A DNA stretch of 64,000 nucleotides, taken from the NCBI GenBank assembly GCA_016709845.1, contig JADJMA010000023.1, forward strand, positions 62,001-126,000. Direction: 5' to 3'. A program made the translations under genes and the position numbers. Positions 30,998-41,973 of the stretch are shown one piece after another; the first letter of the stretch is position 1; each line of letters opens with the position of its first letter. The notes beneath the pieces are model-generated. The model worked only from the letters and a program-made list of their open reading frames with translations, searched no databases and had not been told where the DNA came from. The DNA comes from Flammeovirgaceae bacterium (lineage in GTDB: Bacteria > Bacteroidota > Bacteroidia > Cytophagales > Cyclobacteriaceae).

Positions 30998-31689
30998 TCA
31001 TCGGCTTTTAAGTTGCTTCATTAAATCTTCTAAATAGTCAATCTGAACCTCCTGAATCTCTAAAAGTTTTTTGTTTTGATGTACCAACAAGTGATCAATT
31101 TTTTCACTTAACAATTTTATTTCGAGTTCGGCCTTTAGATTTATTTTATAGTCGTGTTCAGCGCGTTGCCTGTCTTTTTGTTCTTGTCGGTTTTGGCTCA
31201 TCATAATTACAGGGGCTTGAATGGCAGCCAGACATGAAAGAATTAGGTTTAAAAGAATAAAGGGAAAGGGATCAAAAGGTTTGGTTGATAAGAACCAGAT
31301 ATTTATCAAAATCCATAAAATCAGAAAGGAGAAAAACGAAATGATAAATGTCCAGCTACCCCCGAAGGAGGCAATATGATCGGCAATCTTTTGTCCAACC
31401 GTTAGCTTGGTATCTATTTGCTCTTCAATATTTTCAGAAAGTATTGAATTGTTCTGAATGGCTTTCATTACATCCAGGTCAATAACAGCTAATTCTCCTT
31501 TTTCCTGTTCAACAAGTGTAGTGAGATAAAGACGCCTGTATTTATTTAACTCATCCAAAGAAATAAATTATCCTTGGTAAATGTGGGAAAGTAACTGACA
31601 ATAAGATTAAAAATACCTTCCCGGATGTCCGCCCCTTTAACGGCTTCACCATGTCTGATTTCTCGTTTTGATAGATGGCTAACTTTCAT
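30998..31689 (-). CDS. DUF1003 domain-containing membrane protein (one frameshift)
   Basis: About 230 aa when the start is moved to the ATG at 31689 and one T is added near 31566 (FTKDNFISLDELNKYRRLYL). The DUF1003 core GQKIADHIASFGGSW opens two membrane helices, followed by the conserved PFILLNLILSCLAAIQAPVI and a charged C-terminal helix. Function of the family unknown. It sits between the GH3 and GH29 genes. Confidence 0.82.
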
Positions 31690-31722
31690 ACTGTTATTTA
31701 TTGTGCAAATTATTTTAGTGAA

Positions 31723-33160
31723 TTAATACACTTCTACATTCGAAATAACCGGGCAAGCCTTTGAAGCGGTGATGATAATTCGAATTTTGTCACTTTCAAT
31801 GTGATCCAATTTTAAAATTCGTTTATAACCAATCGTTGTGGCTGTAGCAACCGGTTGCCAGGTATCGTTCTTGTTTACTTCAACGGTAAACGATTTTACC
31901 CGTTGGCCTAACCGGATATCTTCCTGAAGGATGACATACCGAATGGGCTTTAACTGTTCCAGATTAATTTCAAAACTGGCAGAGAGAATCGCATCATCCG
32001 TACTCCAATAAGTATCGGGATCATCATCGGTGAGGTTAGCGGGGGCATAGGCTTTATTATTTCCACGATACGAACTCGCTCCTGCTTTTTATTCAATGCC
32101 AGGTTAGTTTTAAGTTCAGTATTCAGCAACTCGTAAAATCTTTGCAAGGAAGCTACATCATTTTCATGAATCAATCCGCGCCTGTCGGGCGGTACATTTA
32201 ATAATAAGGTAGAACCTCTCCCCACAGAAGTGAGATAAATCTCAAACAATTGTTCGGGCGTTTTAACCAGTGTATCTTCTTCGGCATGATAAAACCAACC
32301 CTTACGGATAGATACATCCACCTCGGCTGGAATCCAGTGCGTTCCGTTTTCTGAACCTGTGTTTAAAAGTTTTTCAATTCCTCCTTTTCCTGCGTAAAGC
32401 GTATCCGGTGTTATGGTGTTCCAATTGGTTTCACCGGCAACACCGCGCTCATTACCAACCCAACGCACTCCGGGACCAGCATCGCTGAAGAATAGAATTT
32501 CGGGCTCTATGTCTTTTACCAAGGCAAGTGTTGTTGGCCAATCGTAATACGTGGCTCCCTGGATATTTCTTCTTTCGCGTTTACCACCATAATAACCATC
32601 GCCTCCGTTGGCACCATCAAACCACATTTCAAAAATGGGTCCGTACTTGGTGAAGAGTTCTTTTAATTGATTGCGATAGTACTCAAGATATTCTGGTGAA
32701 CCATAGTTTGCATGATTGCGATCCCAGGGTGATAGATATACGCCAAACTTCAATTCGTATTTTTTGCAGGCACGCATCACATCGCGTACCACATCACCTT
32801 TTCCATCCAGCCAGGGACTGTTCTTAACGGAGTGTTCGGTATATAAACTGGGCCACAAACAAAAACCATCGTGATGTTTGCATGTAAGAATCACACCTTT
32901 GAATCCGGTTTCCTTAAACGTACGCACCCATTGATCGGCATCATATTGAGTGGGATTAAAAATGGTAGGACTTTCATCGCCATAGCCCCACTCTTTTCCC
33001 GTAAAGGTATTGGTAGTAAAATGTACGAAGGCATTCATTTCCATCGCATGCCATGCTAATTGATTGTCTGTAGGTAGGGATAGAGCGGTTCCGGTGGCAG
33101 AATTTCTTTGACTGTACAGCTAAAAGATAATACGAGCAAAATCAAAAGAAAATTTTTCAT
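31723..33160 (-). CDS. Alpha-L-fucosidase, GH29, lipoprotein (two frameshifts)
   Basis: About 479 aa after repair. The start at 33160 gives a lipoprotein signal (LLILLVLSFSC). GH29 motifs: AFVHFTTNTFTGKEWGYGD, TCKHHDGFCLWPS, and the nucleophile Asp in FEMWFDGANGG. The C-terminal part, in another frame, forms a discoidin/CBM32-like domain (DDDPDTYWSTDDA) ending at 31723. Break 1 near 33085 and break 2 near 32085 (one A) each need one added base, giving a length divisible by three. It removes fucose from glycans and pairs with the nearby GH3 enzyme. Confidence 0.87.
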
Positions 33161-33163
33161 ACC

Positions 33164-35155
33164 TCAGCGAGTAATTGCTTCGATTTGATTAATCGCTTCG
33201 GCCACCTCAGTAACTGGTAGTTGACACGTTTTATTTCGGCAAACATAAATCAGGGTTTCTGTCTTTGGTTCTCTCTCTTGCAGTAAGGGCAACTCACTTT
33301 TAGAATAGCTACCCACGGTAACCGCAAAAGGTAAATAATGACGATGCAATTCTTGTCGTACCGCCAAGGCATTATCTCCTGATATAACGATTTCAGCCGG
33401 TGCGTGAATAATCTCAGAAAGCAACACAGCCCAATGGCACATATAACCAGGCTCTGACTCGATAAGCGATTTTAATTTTGAAACCATAGCAATACTTTGC
33501 GCCTTCCAATCGTCACGATCTAAAAGAGTACCCAGTGTAAAAAGATTCCTGGCCATTATTGCATTGGAACTGGGAATCACATTATCAAAAATTTCCTTCT
33601 TGCGGGCAATCAGTGCTTCCGCTTTATTAGATGAAAAGAAGAAGTATCCTTCGGTAGCATCATAAAAATGTTCTTGTACATAATTCCGCCAGGTGCAAGC
33701 TTTGTAAAGCCAACCCTCGTTAAACGTAACCTGATATAACGATGTGTACGCTTGAATCAGATAAGCGTAATCCTCCAGGAAGCCTTCTGTTTCGGATGGT
33801 TTCTTTTTAAAAGCCCGGGAAAGTTTTCCGTTTACAATCAACTGGCTCTCCAGAAACGAAATATTGTTTAGCGCTAATTCTAGAAAATGCGAATCTCCAA
33901 ACGCCTTATATGCATCCACCAATCCCTGAATCATCATAGCATTCCAGCCAGTAATAATTTTATCGTCAAGACCCGGACGAATTCTTTTTTTCCTTACCGC
34001 CAATAACTGTTTTTTGGCTTTAAGCAGATCAGCAGTTTCTGTTGTGTTTTTTGTGTGGGGATCTCTTCGGAAAATATTTCGGCCGTGCTCCCAATTCCCT
34101 TCCGGGGATGTTTGATAGTATTCCAATAAACTATTTCCGGAGTCACCCAGAATCTGATTTACTTCTTCCGTAGTCCAGGTGTAAAATTTTCCTTCTACTC
34201 CTTCGCTGTCCGCATCGAGGGCAGAATAAAATCCGCCATCAGGATGCATCATATCATTCTTTAACCATTCGGTTGTTTGATAGACCACATCGCGAAAAAG
34301 TTCATCCTTGGTTATGGAGTAAGCTTCTGCATAAAGGGATAAGAGTTGTGCGTTGTCATAGAGCATTTTTTCAAAGTGGGGGGCAAACCATTCGCTATCT
34401 ACCGAGTATCGCGAAAAGCCTCCGGCCAGTTGATCATAGATTCCACCAAAGGCCAGTTGCCTGAGGGTGCGCGTAACCATGTGCAAGGCTTGTTCATTTC
34501 TAGAATCGGCATAATAGCGCAACAGAAATAACCAGATGGAAGGCATTACAAATTTTGGTGCTTTTTCGATACCGCCCCACGTGGCATCAAATCTTGATTC
34601 CAGAACCTGAAACATTTTTGTCAGGCTTTCGCGACTTAGATCACTCGCTTCATCCTTGGCGAACCGCTGCAAATCGCTGCTGCGTAAATGTTCGCTTAAC
34701 GAGGTGGCCGAATCATCAATGTCTTTTCGTTTTTCAAGAAATGCTTTATTGATTTGTAGTAATAGTTGAGTCCAGTTTTGAGGTGGAAAGTAAGTGCCAC
34801 CAAAAAAAGGGTGTTGCTTTGGAGTAAGAAATACATTCAAGGGCCAACCACCATTTTGTTTCATGGCTTGCACGGCTTCCATATAAACCTGATCAATATC
34901 GGGTCGTTCTTCCCGATCTACTTTTATGCAGACAAAATGCTCATTCATGATTTTTGCAATGTCTTCATTCTCAAAAGACTCACGCTCCATAACATGACAC
35001 CAATGGCAGGAAGAATAGCCGATGCTTACCAATATGGGTTTGTCTTCATCGAGTGCTTTTTGCAGCGCTTCGTTCCCCCATTCAAACCAATCCACAGGGT
35101 TATTGGCGTGCTGAAGTAAATAGGGCGAGGTAGATCCGATAAGGCGGTTAGGCAT
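33164..35155 (-). CDS. Thioredoxin domain-containing protein, YyaL/DUF255 family
   Basis: 663 aa. N-terminal thioredoxin-like domain with YLLQHANNPVDWFEWG and the SSCHWCHVMERESFEN motif (C50, C53). A long (alpha/alpha)6-barrel region follows, similar to N-acylglucosamine 2-epimerase/cellobiose epimerase folds (LDADSEGVEGKFYTWT). Widespread in bacteria; physiological role not settled. The start overlaps the GSCFA gene by 8 bases, so they are translated together. Confidence 0.88.
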   Translation of the reverse strand: MPNRLIGSTSPYLLQHANNPVDWFEWGNEALQKALDEDKPILVSIGYSSCHWCHVMERESFENEDIAKIMNEHFVCIKVDREERPDIDQVYMEAVQAMKQNGGWPLNVFLTPKQHPFFGGTYFPPQNWTQLLLQINKAFLEKRKDIDDSATSLSEHLRSSDLQRFAKDEASDLSRESLTKMFQVLESRFDATWGGIEKAPKFVMPSIWLFLLRYYADSRNEQALHMVTRTLRQLAFGGIYDQLAGGFSRYSVDSEWFAPHFEKMLYDNAQLLSLYAEAYSITKDELFRDVVYQTTEWLKNDMMHPDGGFYSALDADSEGVEGKFYTWTTEEVNQILGDSGNSLLEYYQTSPEGNWEHGRNIFRRDPHTKNTTETADLLKAKKQLLAVRKKRIRPGLDDKIITGWNAMMIQGLVDAYKAFGDSHFLELALNNISFLESQLIVNGKLSRAFKKKPSETEGFLEDYAYLIQAYTSLYQVTFNEGWLYKACTWRNYVQEHFYDATEGYFFFSSNKAEALIARKKEIFDNVIPSSNAIMARNLFTLGTLLDRDDWKAQSIAMVSKLKSLIESEPGYMCHWAVLLSEIIHAPAEIVISGDNALAVRQELHRHYLPFAVTVGSYSKSELPLLQEREPKTETLIYVCRNKTCQLPVTEVAEAINQIEAITR

Positions 35156-36131
35156 TGGTTGTAATTTGAGATTGAACTAATTTAATTTCTGGATCAACGG
35201 AAACCTCAGAAATTGATTTCAATTGAGTAAGTAGATCTTTTAAAAATTGTTGATGTTGCGATGAATGCGGATGATACGGTTTGTGTTGCAAGGATTGCTT
35301 TAGGCTTTTCCAGTTTTCAATAAAGGACGTAACCTCTGCAGAAAAATATTGATCGCTGAATTTTTGACTGATATAATCAAACGCTTCTACAGTGGGATGA
35401 ATCATGTCGCGGTCATAGAAACGATAGTCCCGCAGATCGTCCATCATTATTTCATAGGAAGGAAAATAGTCAACATGCGTAAACCGGTTAACAATATTGT
35501 GACACGCTACCCGCAAGGTGGCTTTGCTCACACTATTCAAAGCGAGGGTGTCTTTTATATGCCGCACCGGACTAACCGTTAGAATAAAGCGAACGTCTTT
35601 GTTTATTGCCTGTATTTGATTGTAGAGTTCATTAAAAGATTCGATGATCTCATCAACTGTAAGCAGCCGCTTTTCAAATAAATGAGCAGGTCTCTTGTGG
35701 CAATTGGATACCAACCTATGGTCAGCTATATGTTTGTAAACCCAAGCGGTACCATAAGTAAGGATAATAACACTACTGCTTTTCAAATATTGATTAACCC
35801 AACCTTGCCGTTCCTGAATGGCATCGATCAGATTTTGTTTTTCAGAAGCCCACCAGTTTGAGTGGTAGTTGTAATGTTTCCAGATCGCATCCTGTTTAAT
35901 AAATAAGGTTTCATTTACCTTATTAGTTAAAGCATCGGTAAGATTTTCATGTATCGAGATAGGGTTGTAGGTGGTGCCAAATGGATTGGAGAGCACATTA
36001 AATTTATTGCTTAACAGCCAATCGCCAAATTGTTGAGCGAAGCATGAGCCGGTGGTTAGAATCCGATCTTTGAGGGAGATCGGTTTGCCTAGTACAACGC
36101 GGATTTCTGTTCGGAAGGAATTACCTTTCAT
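35148..36131 (-). CDS. GSCFA domain-containing protein
   Basis: 327 aa. The name-giving motif TTGSCFAQQFGDWL is at residues 26-39, followed by NPFGTTYNPISI. An SGNH-hydrolase-like core is suggested by LTYGTAWVYKH and the C-terminal MIHPTVEAFDYI (Asp/His region). Typical of Bacteroidota; enzymatic role unproven. Its stop overlaps the start of the YyaL-like gene. Divergent from anmK. Confidence 0.88.
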   Translation of the reverse strand: MKGNSFRTEIRVVLGKPISLKDRILTTGSCFAQQFGDWLLSNKFNVLSNPFGTTYNPISIHENLTDALTNKVNETLFIKQDAIWKHYNYHSNWWASEKQNLIDAIQERQGWVNQYLKSSSVIILTYGTAWVYKHIADHRLVSNCHKRPAHLFEKRLLTVDEIIESFNELYNQIQAINKDVRFILTVSPVRHIKDTLALNSVSKATLRVACHNIVNRFTHVDYFPSYEIMMDDLRDYRFYDRDMIHPTVEAFDYISQKFSDQYFSAEVTSFIENWKSLKQSLQHKPYHPHSSQHQQFLKDLLTQLKSISEVSVDPEIKLVQSQITTNA

Positions 36132-36211
36132 CTCAATAATTTGAATACTTTTGAGTGCTTTAAATTTTAGGAAAGATACATCATGATCTGCCCGCTATCC
36201 AGTTTTCTTTT

Positions 36212-37402
36212 ATGAATACTAATATTTCTCAACTAAGTAAGATTGCTGCAAAAAAGTCGAGATTAATCATTGGGTTAATGTCTGGCACTTCTTTGGACGG
36301 TCTGGATGTTGCACTATGCCGAGTCTCAGAAAGTGGCAAGTCAACCCAAGTAGATGTGCTGAAATTCAAAACGTGGGTATATCCGCATCGATTAAAGGCG
36401 AAGATTCTACGGGTATTCGCTAAAACAGAAATCGATTTTCAACTCTTGTGCGAATTGAATGCTGAGCTTGGAAGGCTGCACGGAAAACTGGTGTTAAAAT
36501 CATTGGCAGCCTGGGAATTAAGACCATCGCAGATTGATTTGGTAGCCTCACATGGGCAAACGGTTTTTCATGCACCGCAGTTTTTGTATCCACATTCAAA
36601 AGTAAACTCCACGTTGCAGATCGGTGATGGAGATCATTTAGCCGTTGAAACCGGAATTATTACCATTAGTGATTTCCGACAGAAGCATGTCGCCAAAGGT
36701 GGTGAAGGTGCGCCTCTTGCCGTTTATGGAGATTACCTTTTATTCTCGAAGAAAGGCGAAGATCGTATCATGCTAAATGCGGGTGGAATTGGCAACTTTA
36801 CGTTCCTTCCTACATCAGCGAAAGCTTCGAGGTTTTTGTGACCGACACGGGCCAGCCAACACGCTCATCGATCAGGTGGTTAGAAAATATTTTCCAAATG
36901 CTTTTTTGATAAGGATGCAGCGATAGCGAAAAAGGGTAAGTACAATCCTTCACTTCTCAAAGTATTAAAGTCAAACCCGTTTTTTAAAAAACAGTTCCCA
37001 AAAACTATTGGCCCCGAGTTATTCAATCTTGACTATGTTGAAAAAGCGCAGGCACGAAGCAATACAAAATCAATTTCGGTTGAAGATTTATTGGCCACGC
37101 TTACCCTGTTAAGTGCAGAAACAATAGCAGAAGCAATTCTCAAAGTGATTAAGGTAAGAAATCATTTAAATTATTTATGAGTGGAGGCGGAGCACAATCC
37201 TTTACTTGTTAAATGGCTAAAGGAGATATTGCCACAAGTTACTTTTCATAGAATGCTTGAGTTGGGTGTTTCGGGCGATGCCAAGGAAGCGGTGTTGTTT
37301 GCCATATTGGCCAATGAATCGGTAGCGGGGGGCAAGGTTGAATTTGGATCGAGCTCTAAAGTACCCAGTGTTTCTATGGGAAAAATTTCATTTCCGAGAT
37401 GA
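36212..37402 (+). CDS. anmK: Anhydro-N-acetylmuramic acid kinase (about five frameshifts)
   Basis: Phosphorylates and opens anhydro-MurNAc to MurNAc-6-phosphate in cell-wall recycling. Intact start with LIIGLMSGTSLDGLDVALCR (ATP-binding) and DLVASHGQTVFHAPQ; DFRQKHVAKGGEGAPL and NAGGIGNFTFLP are also readable. Breaks near 36810, 36854, 36902 (T6 run), 37165 and 37195 scatter VTDTGPAN, LFMSGGGAHNPLL and the rest over several frames. Adding six bases in all gives about 398 aa, near the family length. murQ follows on the same strand. Confidence 0.88.
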
Positions 37403-37503
37403 ATATTCTACTATGAAGCGCATTAAAAAATTATGAGACTAAAACTCCTCATGACTTAATTCCTTAACTATCTTCATGGTTAATTTCTTATTAGTTTTAT
37501 CCC

Positions 37504-38326
37504 ATGGATTCTAAATTTCAAATGATTACAGAACAGCCTTCAAAATACCGTCATCTGGAAAAGATGTCAGTGGCCGACTTGCTAAAGAATATCAATGCAG
37601 AAGATAAATCAGTACCCCTCGCTGTTGAAAAATCCATTCCGCAAATCGAAGCATTTATTGTGGCGGCATTAGACAAAATGGTTAGTGGCGGCCGACTCTT
37701 TTATATTGGTGCAGGCACCAGTGGTCGATTAGGCGTAGTGGATGCCAGTGAATGCCCACCAACCTATGGCGTTCCTTATGGATTGGTAATTGGTATTATT
37801 GCCGGTGGCAGCAAAGCCATTACGCAAGCAGTAGAATTTGCCGAGGATAGCCAGAGCGAGGCTGGCAGGATTTAGAAGCTCATACCATTACCCAAAACGA
37901 TGTAGTGGTTGGGATTGCGCAAGCGGAAAAACTCCGTATGTGTTGGGCGCATTAAAAGGATGTAAAGAACATGGCATCCTTATGGGAAGTATTTCTTGCA
38001 ACCCAAATTCCCCGGTCAGTCAGTTGGCAGATTTCCCGATAGAAGTAGTGGTAGGTCCTGAGTTTGTAACCGGCAGTACGCGCATGAAAAGCGGTACGGC
38101 ACAAAAATTAATACTGAATATGATCTCTACTTCTTTAATGATTCGCTTGGGTAGGGTAGAGGATAATAAAATGGTTAACATGCAGCTAACCAACGATAAG
38201 TTGGTGGACCGAGGTGTAAAAATGGTGATGGAAAATAGTGGAATTACGGATTATGAAATAGCTCGCGGCCTCCTGCTCAAACATGGATCGGTAAAGAAAG
38301 CAGTAACAGAATATTTGAAAAATTAA
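37504..38326 (+). CDS. murQ: N-acetylmuramic acid 6-phosphate etherase (two frameshifts)
   Basis: Splits lactate from MurNAc-6-P to give GlcNAc-6-P, the next step after AnmK. SIS domain with FYIGAGTSGRLGVVDASECPPTYG, then after two single-base breaks (near 37865 and 37920) VGIAASGKTPYVLGALK and EFVTGSTRMKSGTAQKLILN, the signature of MurQ. Repaired length about 274 aa is normal for the family. Lies between anmK and nagB. Confidence 0.9.
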
Positions 38327-38393
38327 AAGAGCTGAGAATTGGTATGATCTTTAAACAGTGCCTATTTTTGGATAATCGACCTAATTGAATTTT

Positions 38394-40291
38394 ATGAGTC
38401 ATTTATCCGTATCAGAAAAAATCTCTACCCAAATTTTTGAAACATCCGAACAAGCTTCCATTTTCGTTGCCAACGAAATCGCAGACTTGATTAGGCAAAA
38501 GGAGACAGAAGGAAAGCCTTGCGTATTGGGTCTTGCCACGGGCTCCACACCCACACGCGTTTATGCCGAATTGGTAAATCTTCATAAGAAAGGCTTGAGT
38601 TTCAAAAACGTGATCACGTTCAATCTGGACGAATATTTTCCGATGCCACCTACGGCATTGCAAAGCTATGTTCGTTTTATGAATGAACATTTGTTTGATG
38701 GCATCGATATTCGTAAAGCAAACATAAACATCCCCGATGGAACCTTGCCAAGAGATAAAGTGGCGGAGTATTGCAAGAGCTATGATGCGAAGATCAACGC
38801 ATTAGGTGGAATCGATTTACAGATTTTAGGTGTGGGCCGTACAGGTCACATTGGATTCAACGAGCCTGGCTCTTCAGAAAAGTCACCCACTCGGATGATC
38901 ACCTTAGATCAGGTTACTCGCATTGATGCAGCTAGTGATTTCTTTGGCGATGAGAATGTTCCGCGCAAAGCGATTACCATGGGGGTTGGTTCCATTCTTA
39001 AATCCAAGCGCATCATCATGATGGCGTGGGGTGAAGGGAAGGGACCTATCATACAAAAAGCAGTGGAAGGTCCAATTACCGATCAGATACCGTCAACATT
39101 TTTGCAGAATCATCCTAATACGCAAGTTATTTTAGATGAAGCTGCCTCTTCCAAACTTACCGCAGTTCAAACCCCCTGGTTGGTGGATAGCTGTGATTGG
39201 ACGGATAAACTTATTCAAAAAGCAGTGGTCTGGCTGGGCCTTCGCTTACAAAAACCAGTACTCAAACTCACGAATAACGACTACATGGAACATGGCATGG
39301 GTGATATTATTACAGAGTATGGTTCAGCCTATCAGGTTAACATTAAAATATTCAACACCTTACAACATACCATTACCGGTTGGCCGGGAGGTAAACCTAA
39401 TGCCGATGATTCCAATCGGCCGGAACGAGCCAAGCCATTTCCAAAAAGAGCAATCATATTCAGCCCGCACCCCGATGATGATGTGATCTCCATGGGCGGA
39501 ACCTTTATCCGATTGGTGGATCAGGGGCACGAAGTGCACGTAGCATATCAAACTTCTGGTAACATTGCCGTGTTTGATGATGATGCCATTCGCTTTGCGG
39601 ATTTTGTGAGAGACTTTAACCATTCGTTTGGATTAAACAAAAGCGATGGCGATAAGTTTTATCAGAAAATAGTAAGCGACATAAAAAATAAGAAGCCCGG
39701 TGAGGTAGACAGTGCCGAGGTTATGAAGATTAAGGGGTTGATACGCAGAGGAGAAGCCAAGGCAGGATGTCGCTACACAGGCATACCGGATACCCAAGCG
39801 CATTTTTTAAACATGCCGTTTTATGAAACGGGTACGGTAAAGAAAAGCCGTTGAGTGAAACGGATATTCAAATTATAGTTGATCTGATTGAAGAAATAAA
39901 ACCACACCAGATCTATGCAGCAGGTGATCTCTCCGATCCGCATGGTACACATCGGGTGTGTCTTGCGGCTATATATCAGGCCATCGATAAACTGAAGCAT
40001 AGAGATTACATGAAAGACTGTTTCGTGTGGTTGTATCGTGGTGCATGGCAGGAGTGGGACATCGACCAAATTGAGATGGCTGTTCCATTGAGTCCGGATG
40101 AATTGATGCGCAAACGCAGAGCCGTATTCAAACATCAATCACAAAAAGACAGCGCAGTATTTCCGGGTAGCGACAAACGTGAATTCTGGGTACGGGCGGA
40201 AGATCGTAATCACGCAACCGCAGAAGCGTATAACTTATTGGGTCTTGCCGAGTACGAAGCAATTGAAGCTTTTGTGAGATATCATTTTTGA
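38394..40291 (+). CDS. nagB: Glucosamine-6-phosphate deaminase fused to a PIG-L (LmbE) deacetylase domain (one frameshift)
   Basis: About 632 aa. Residues 1-265 are NagB: LGLATGSTPTRVYAELV, NLDEYFPM, GVGRTGHIGFNEPGSS. After a linker, about 360-630 form a PIG-L domain with the zinc motif SPHPDDDVISMGG and a later HGTHRVCL. One A must be added to the A4 run near 39844 (KKKPLSETDIQ). The deacetylase-like domain could remove the acetyl group from GlcNAc-6-P before deamination; long NagB-PIG-L forms occur in Bacteroidota. The ATG at 38394 is preferred over an upstream TTG. Confidence 0.88.
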
Positions 40292-40303
40292 AGACAGTAT
40301 TTA

Positions 40304-40450
40304 GTCTTGAGTCAATAGTCTTTAGTTAGTATATCTAAAGAGTTCTATTTACTCAAGACTTATTACCGATTACTGATTACCGTTTACTAATTACAGATCA
40401 CCGATTACTGAATACCTCTTACTATTTACTAACGACTCAATACTATTAAC
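40304..40450. repeat. Degenerate short tandem repeats (TTACtGATTACC type) with nested hairpin
   Basis: The gap before the exonuclease gene is filled by imperfect copies of a 7-9 base unit (ATTACCGATTACTGATTACC, then related units to 40430). A nested hairpin precedes it: GTCTTGAGT (40304-40312) with ACTCAAGAC (40351-40359), and inside it TCTTTAG/CTAAAGA. Similar degenerate fillers recur at 56391, 60773 and 62692. Confidence 0.6.
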
Positions 40451-40451
40451 T

Positions 40452-41222
40452 ATGCACTTAGTTTCCTGGAACGTAAACGGTATTCGCGCTATCATTAAAA
40501 AAGAATTTGTTGCCAATGTGCGAGCTATGGCACCTGACATTATGGGCTTACAAGAGACTAAGGCTTCGAAGGAAGAGACGCTCTCAGCTTTAGAACTGCT
40601 GCCGGAATATAAAGTGTATGCCAATTCATCAAAAGCGCGCAAAGGGTACTCGGGTACTGCAATCCTTAGCAAAACCGAACCGTTGGATGTTATCTACGAC
40701 ATGGGCATCGATGTGCATGATCAGGAGGGTAGAGTAATTACTGCCGAGTTTCCAACATTTTTTTTCGTTACAGTGTATACACCTAACTCAGGCGAAGGTC
40801 TTGCTCGTTTGGATTATCGCACTACCTGGAACGATGCCTTTCGGGAATATATGTTATGGTTGAACCGAAGAAAGCCCGTGATTATGTGTGGCGATTTTAA
40901 TGTAGCCCACAAACCGATAGACCTGACGCATCCCAAAGCGAACTACAATAAGTCGGCCGGATATACGCAACAAGAGATAGATGGATTTGACAAGCTATTG
41001 AATGAAGGGTTCCTTGATACGTTCAGACATTTTTATCCCGAAGAAATTAAGTACTCCTATTGGAATTTTGTAACGAATGGCCGCGCAAAAAATGTGGGTT
41101 GGCGCATCGATCACTTTTTGGTGCCAGATAAAATCTTACCCAATGTTAAAGATGCTATGATCTATAATGAGTATTATGGCTCGGATCATTGTCCGGTAGG
41201 CTTGAAAATTGATTTATCCTAA
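40452..41222 (+). CDS. xth: Exodeoxyribonuclease III / AP endonuclease
   Basis: 256 aa, endonuclease/exonuclease/phosphatase fold. MHLVSWNVNGIRA at the start, the metal Glu in GLQETKA, KGYSGTAILSK, the CGDFNVAHKPIDL motif (catalytic Asp/Asn) and the final GSDHCPVGLKIDL (catalytic Asp-His). Repairs abasic sites in DNA. Frame intact. Confidence 0.93.
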   Translation: MHLVSWNVNGIRAIIKKEFVANVRAMAPDIMGLQETKASKEETLSALELLPEYKVYANSSKARKGYSGTAILSKTEPLDVIYDMGIDVHDQEGRVITAEFPTFFFVTVYTPNSGEGLARLDYRTTWNDAFREYMLWLNRRKPVIMCGDFNVAHKPIDLTHPKANYNKSAGYTQQEIDGFDKLLNEGFLDTFRHFYPEEIKYSYWNFVTNGRAKNVGWRIDHFLVPDKILPNVKDAMIYNEYYGSDHCPVGLKIDLS

Positions 41223-41232
41223 AACCCTAATT

Positions 41233-41867
41233 GTGTCCGGTCAGCATACATGGAATAGTGCAATTCATAATAAAAACTTTGTAGTTCAGATTGTAACAAC
41301 CAGTGTGGCACTACTCATAATTCTATTTTACTTACCCACTTATTTTCATACCGTAATCGATCCCAGGCCCGGTATACAACTTCAGGATCCAGTTCATAAT
41401 CTGTTCGCTCGAAAGATTTCTCCGTGCTCATCTTTTCCCTTATCTACGTATCGTTGCTTATCGTTTTATGGGGCCTTATAAAAAAGCCTTATCAGATTGC
41501 CCTGGCACTTGGCAGTTATCTTGTAATCACAATTACGCGGATCATTACCATGTATCTGTTTACCTTAGAACCTCCGGTTGGTATTATCGTGCTTCAGGAT
41601 CCTTTTATTGACCGCCTTGCTTATGGGGGCAGTCAGTTTACAAAAGATTTGTTCTTTTCCGGGCATGTGGCTACACTTACTTTATTGGCCTTGGTGGAGC
41701 AGCGACCTTTGGTAAAAAAAATTGTGTGGACCTGTACGATACTTGTTGGGGGATTATTAATTCTACAGCGGGTACATTATACGGTTGATGTACTGGCCGC
41801 ACCCATAATTACCTACCTGATTGTAAAGGGGGTAAATCAATTCCAAAAAAGGCCATTCAGGCCATGA
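41233..41867 (+). CDS. PAP2-like membrane phosphatase, sphingomyelin-synthase-related (one frameshift)
   Basis: About 210 aa, five or six membrane helices. The phosphatase-like motifs are LFFSGHVATLTLL and QRVHYTVDVLAAP (His and Asp at the membrane face), the C2/C3 pattern of PAP2-related lipid phosphotransferases. One base is missing near 41410, where LFA(P)KDFSVLIFSL should continue. The start is unclear: GTG at 41233 or an earlier TTG at 41209 overlapping the previous gene. Confidence 0.7.
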
Positions 41868-41934
41868 TTTAAAGGGTAAGGGCTAAACAGTCTGTGGCAT
41901 AATTAAAAATTCGACTTTATAGGTAATCTTAAAT

Positions 41935-41942
41935 TAACTTTG
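41935..41942 (+). promoter_or_regulatory. Possible -7 promoter box (TAACTTTG) before the PhyH gene
   Basis: TAACTTTG fits the Bacteroidota TAnnTTTG box and lies 32 bases before the ATG at 41974. The matching -33 TTTG is poor, so this is tentative. Confidence 0.35.
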
Positions 41943-41973
41943 GAGACATTTTTACGTAATGACTGAATAGATC

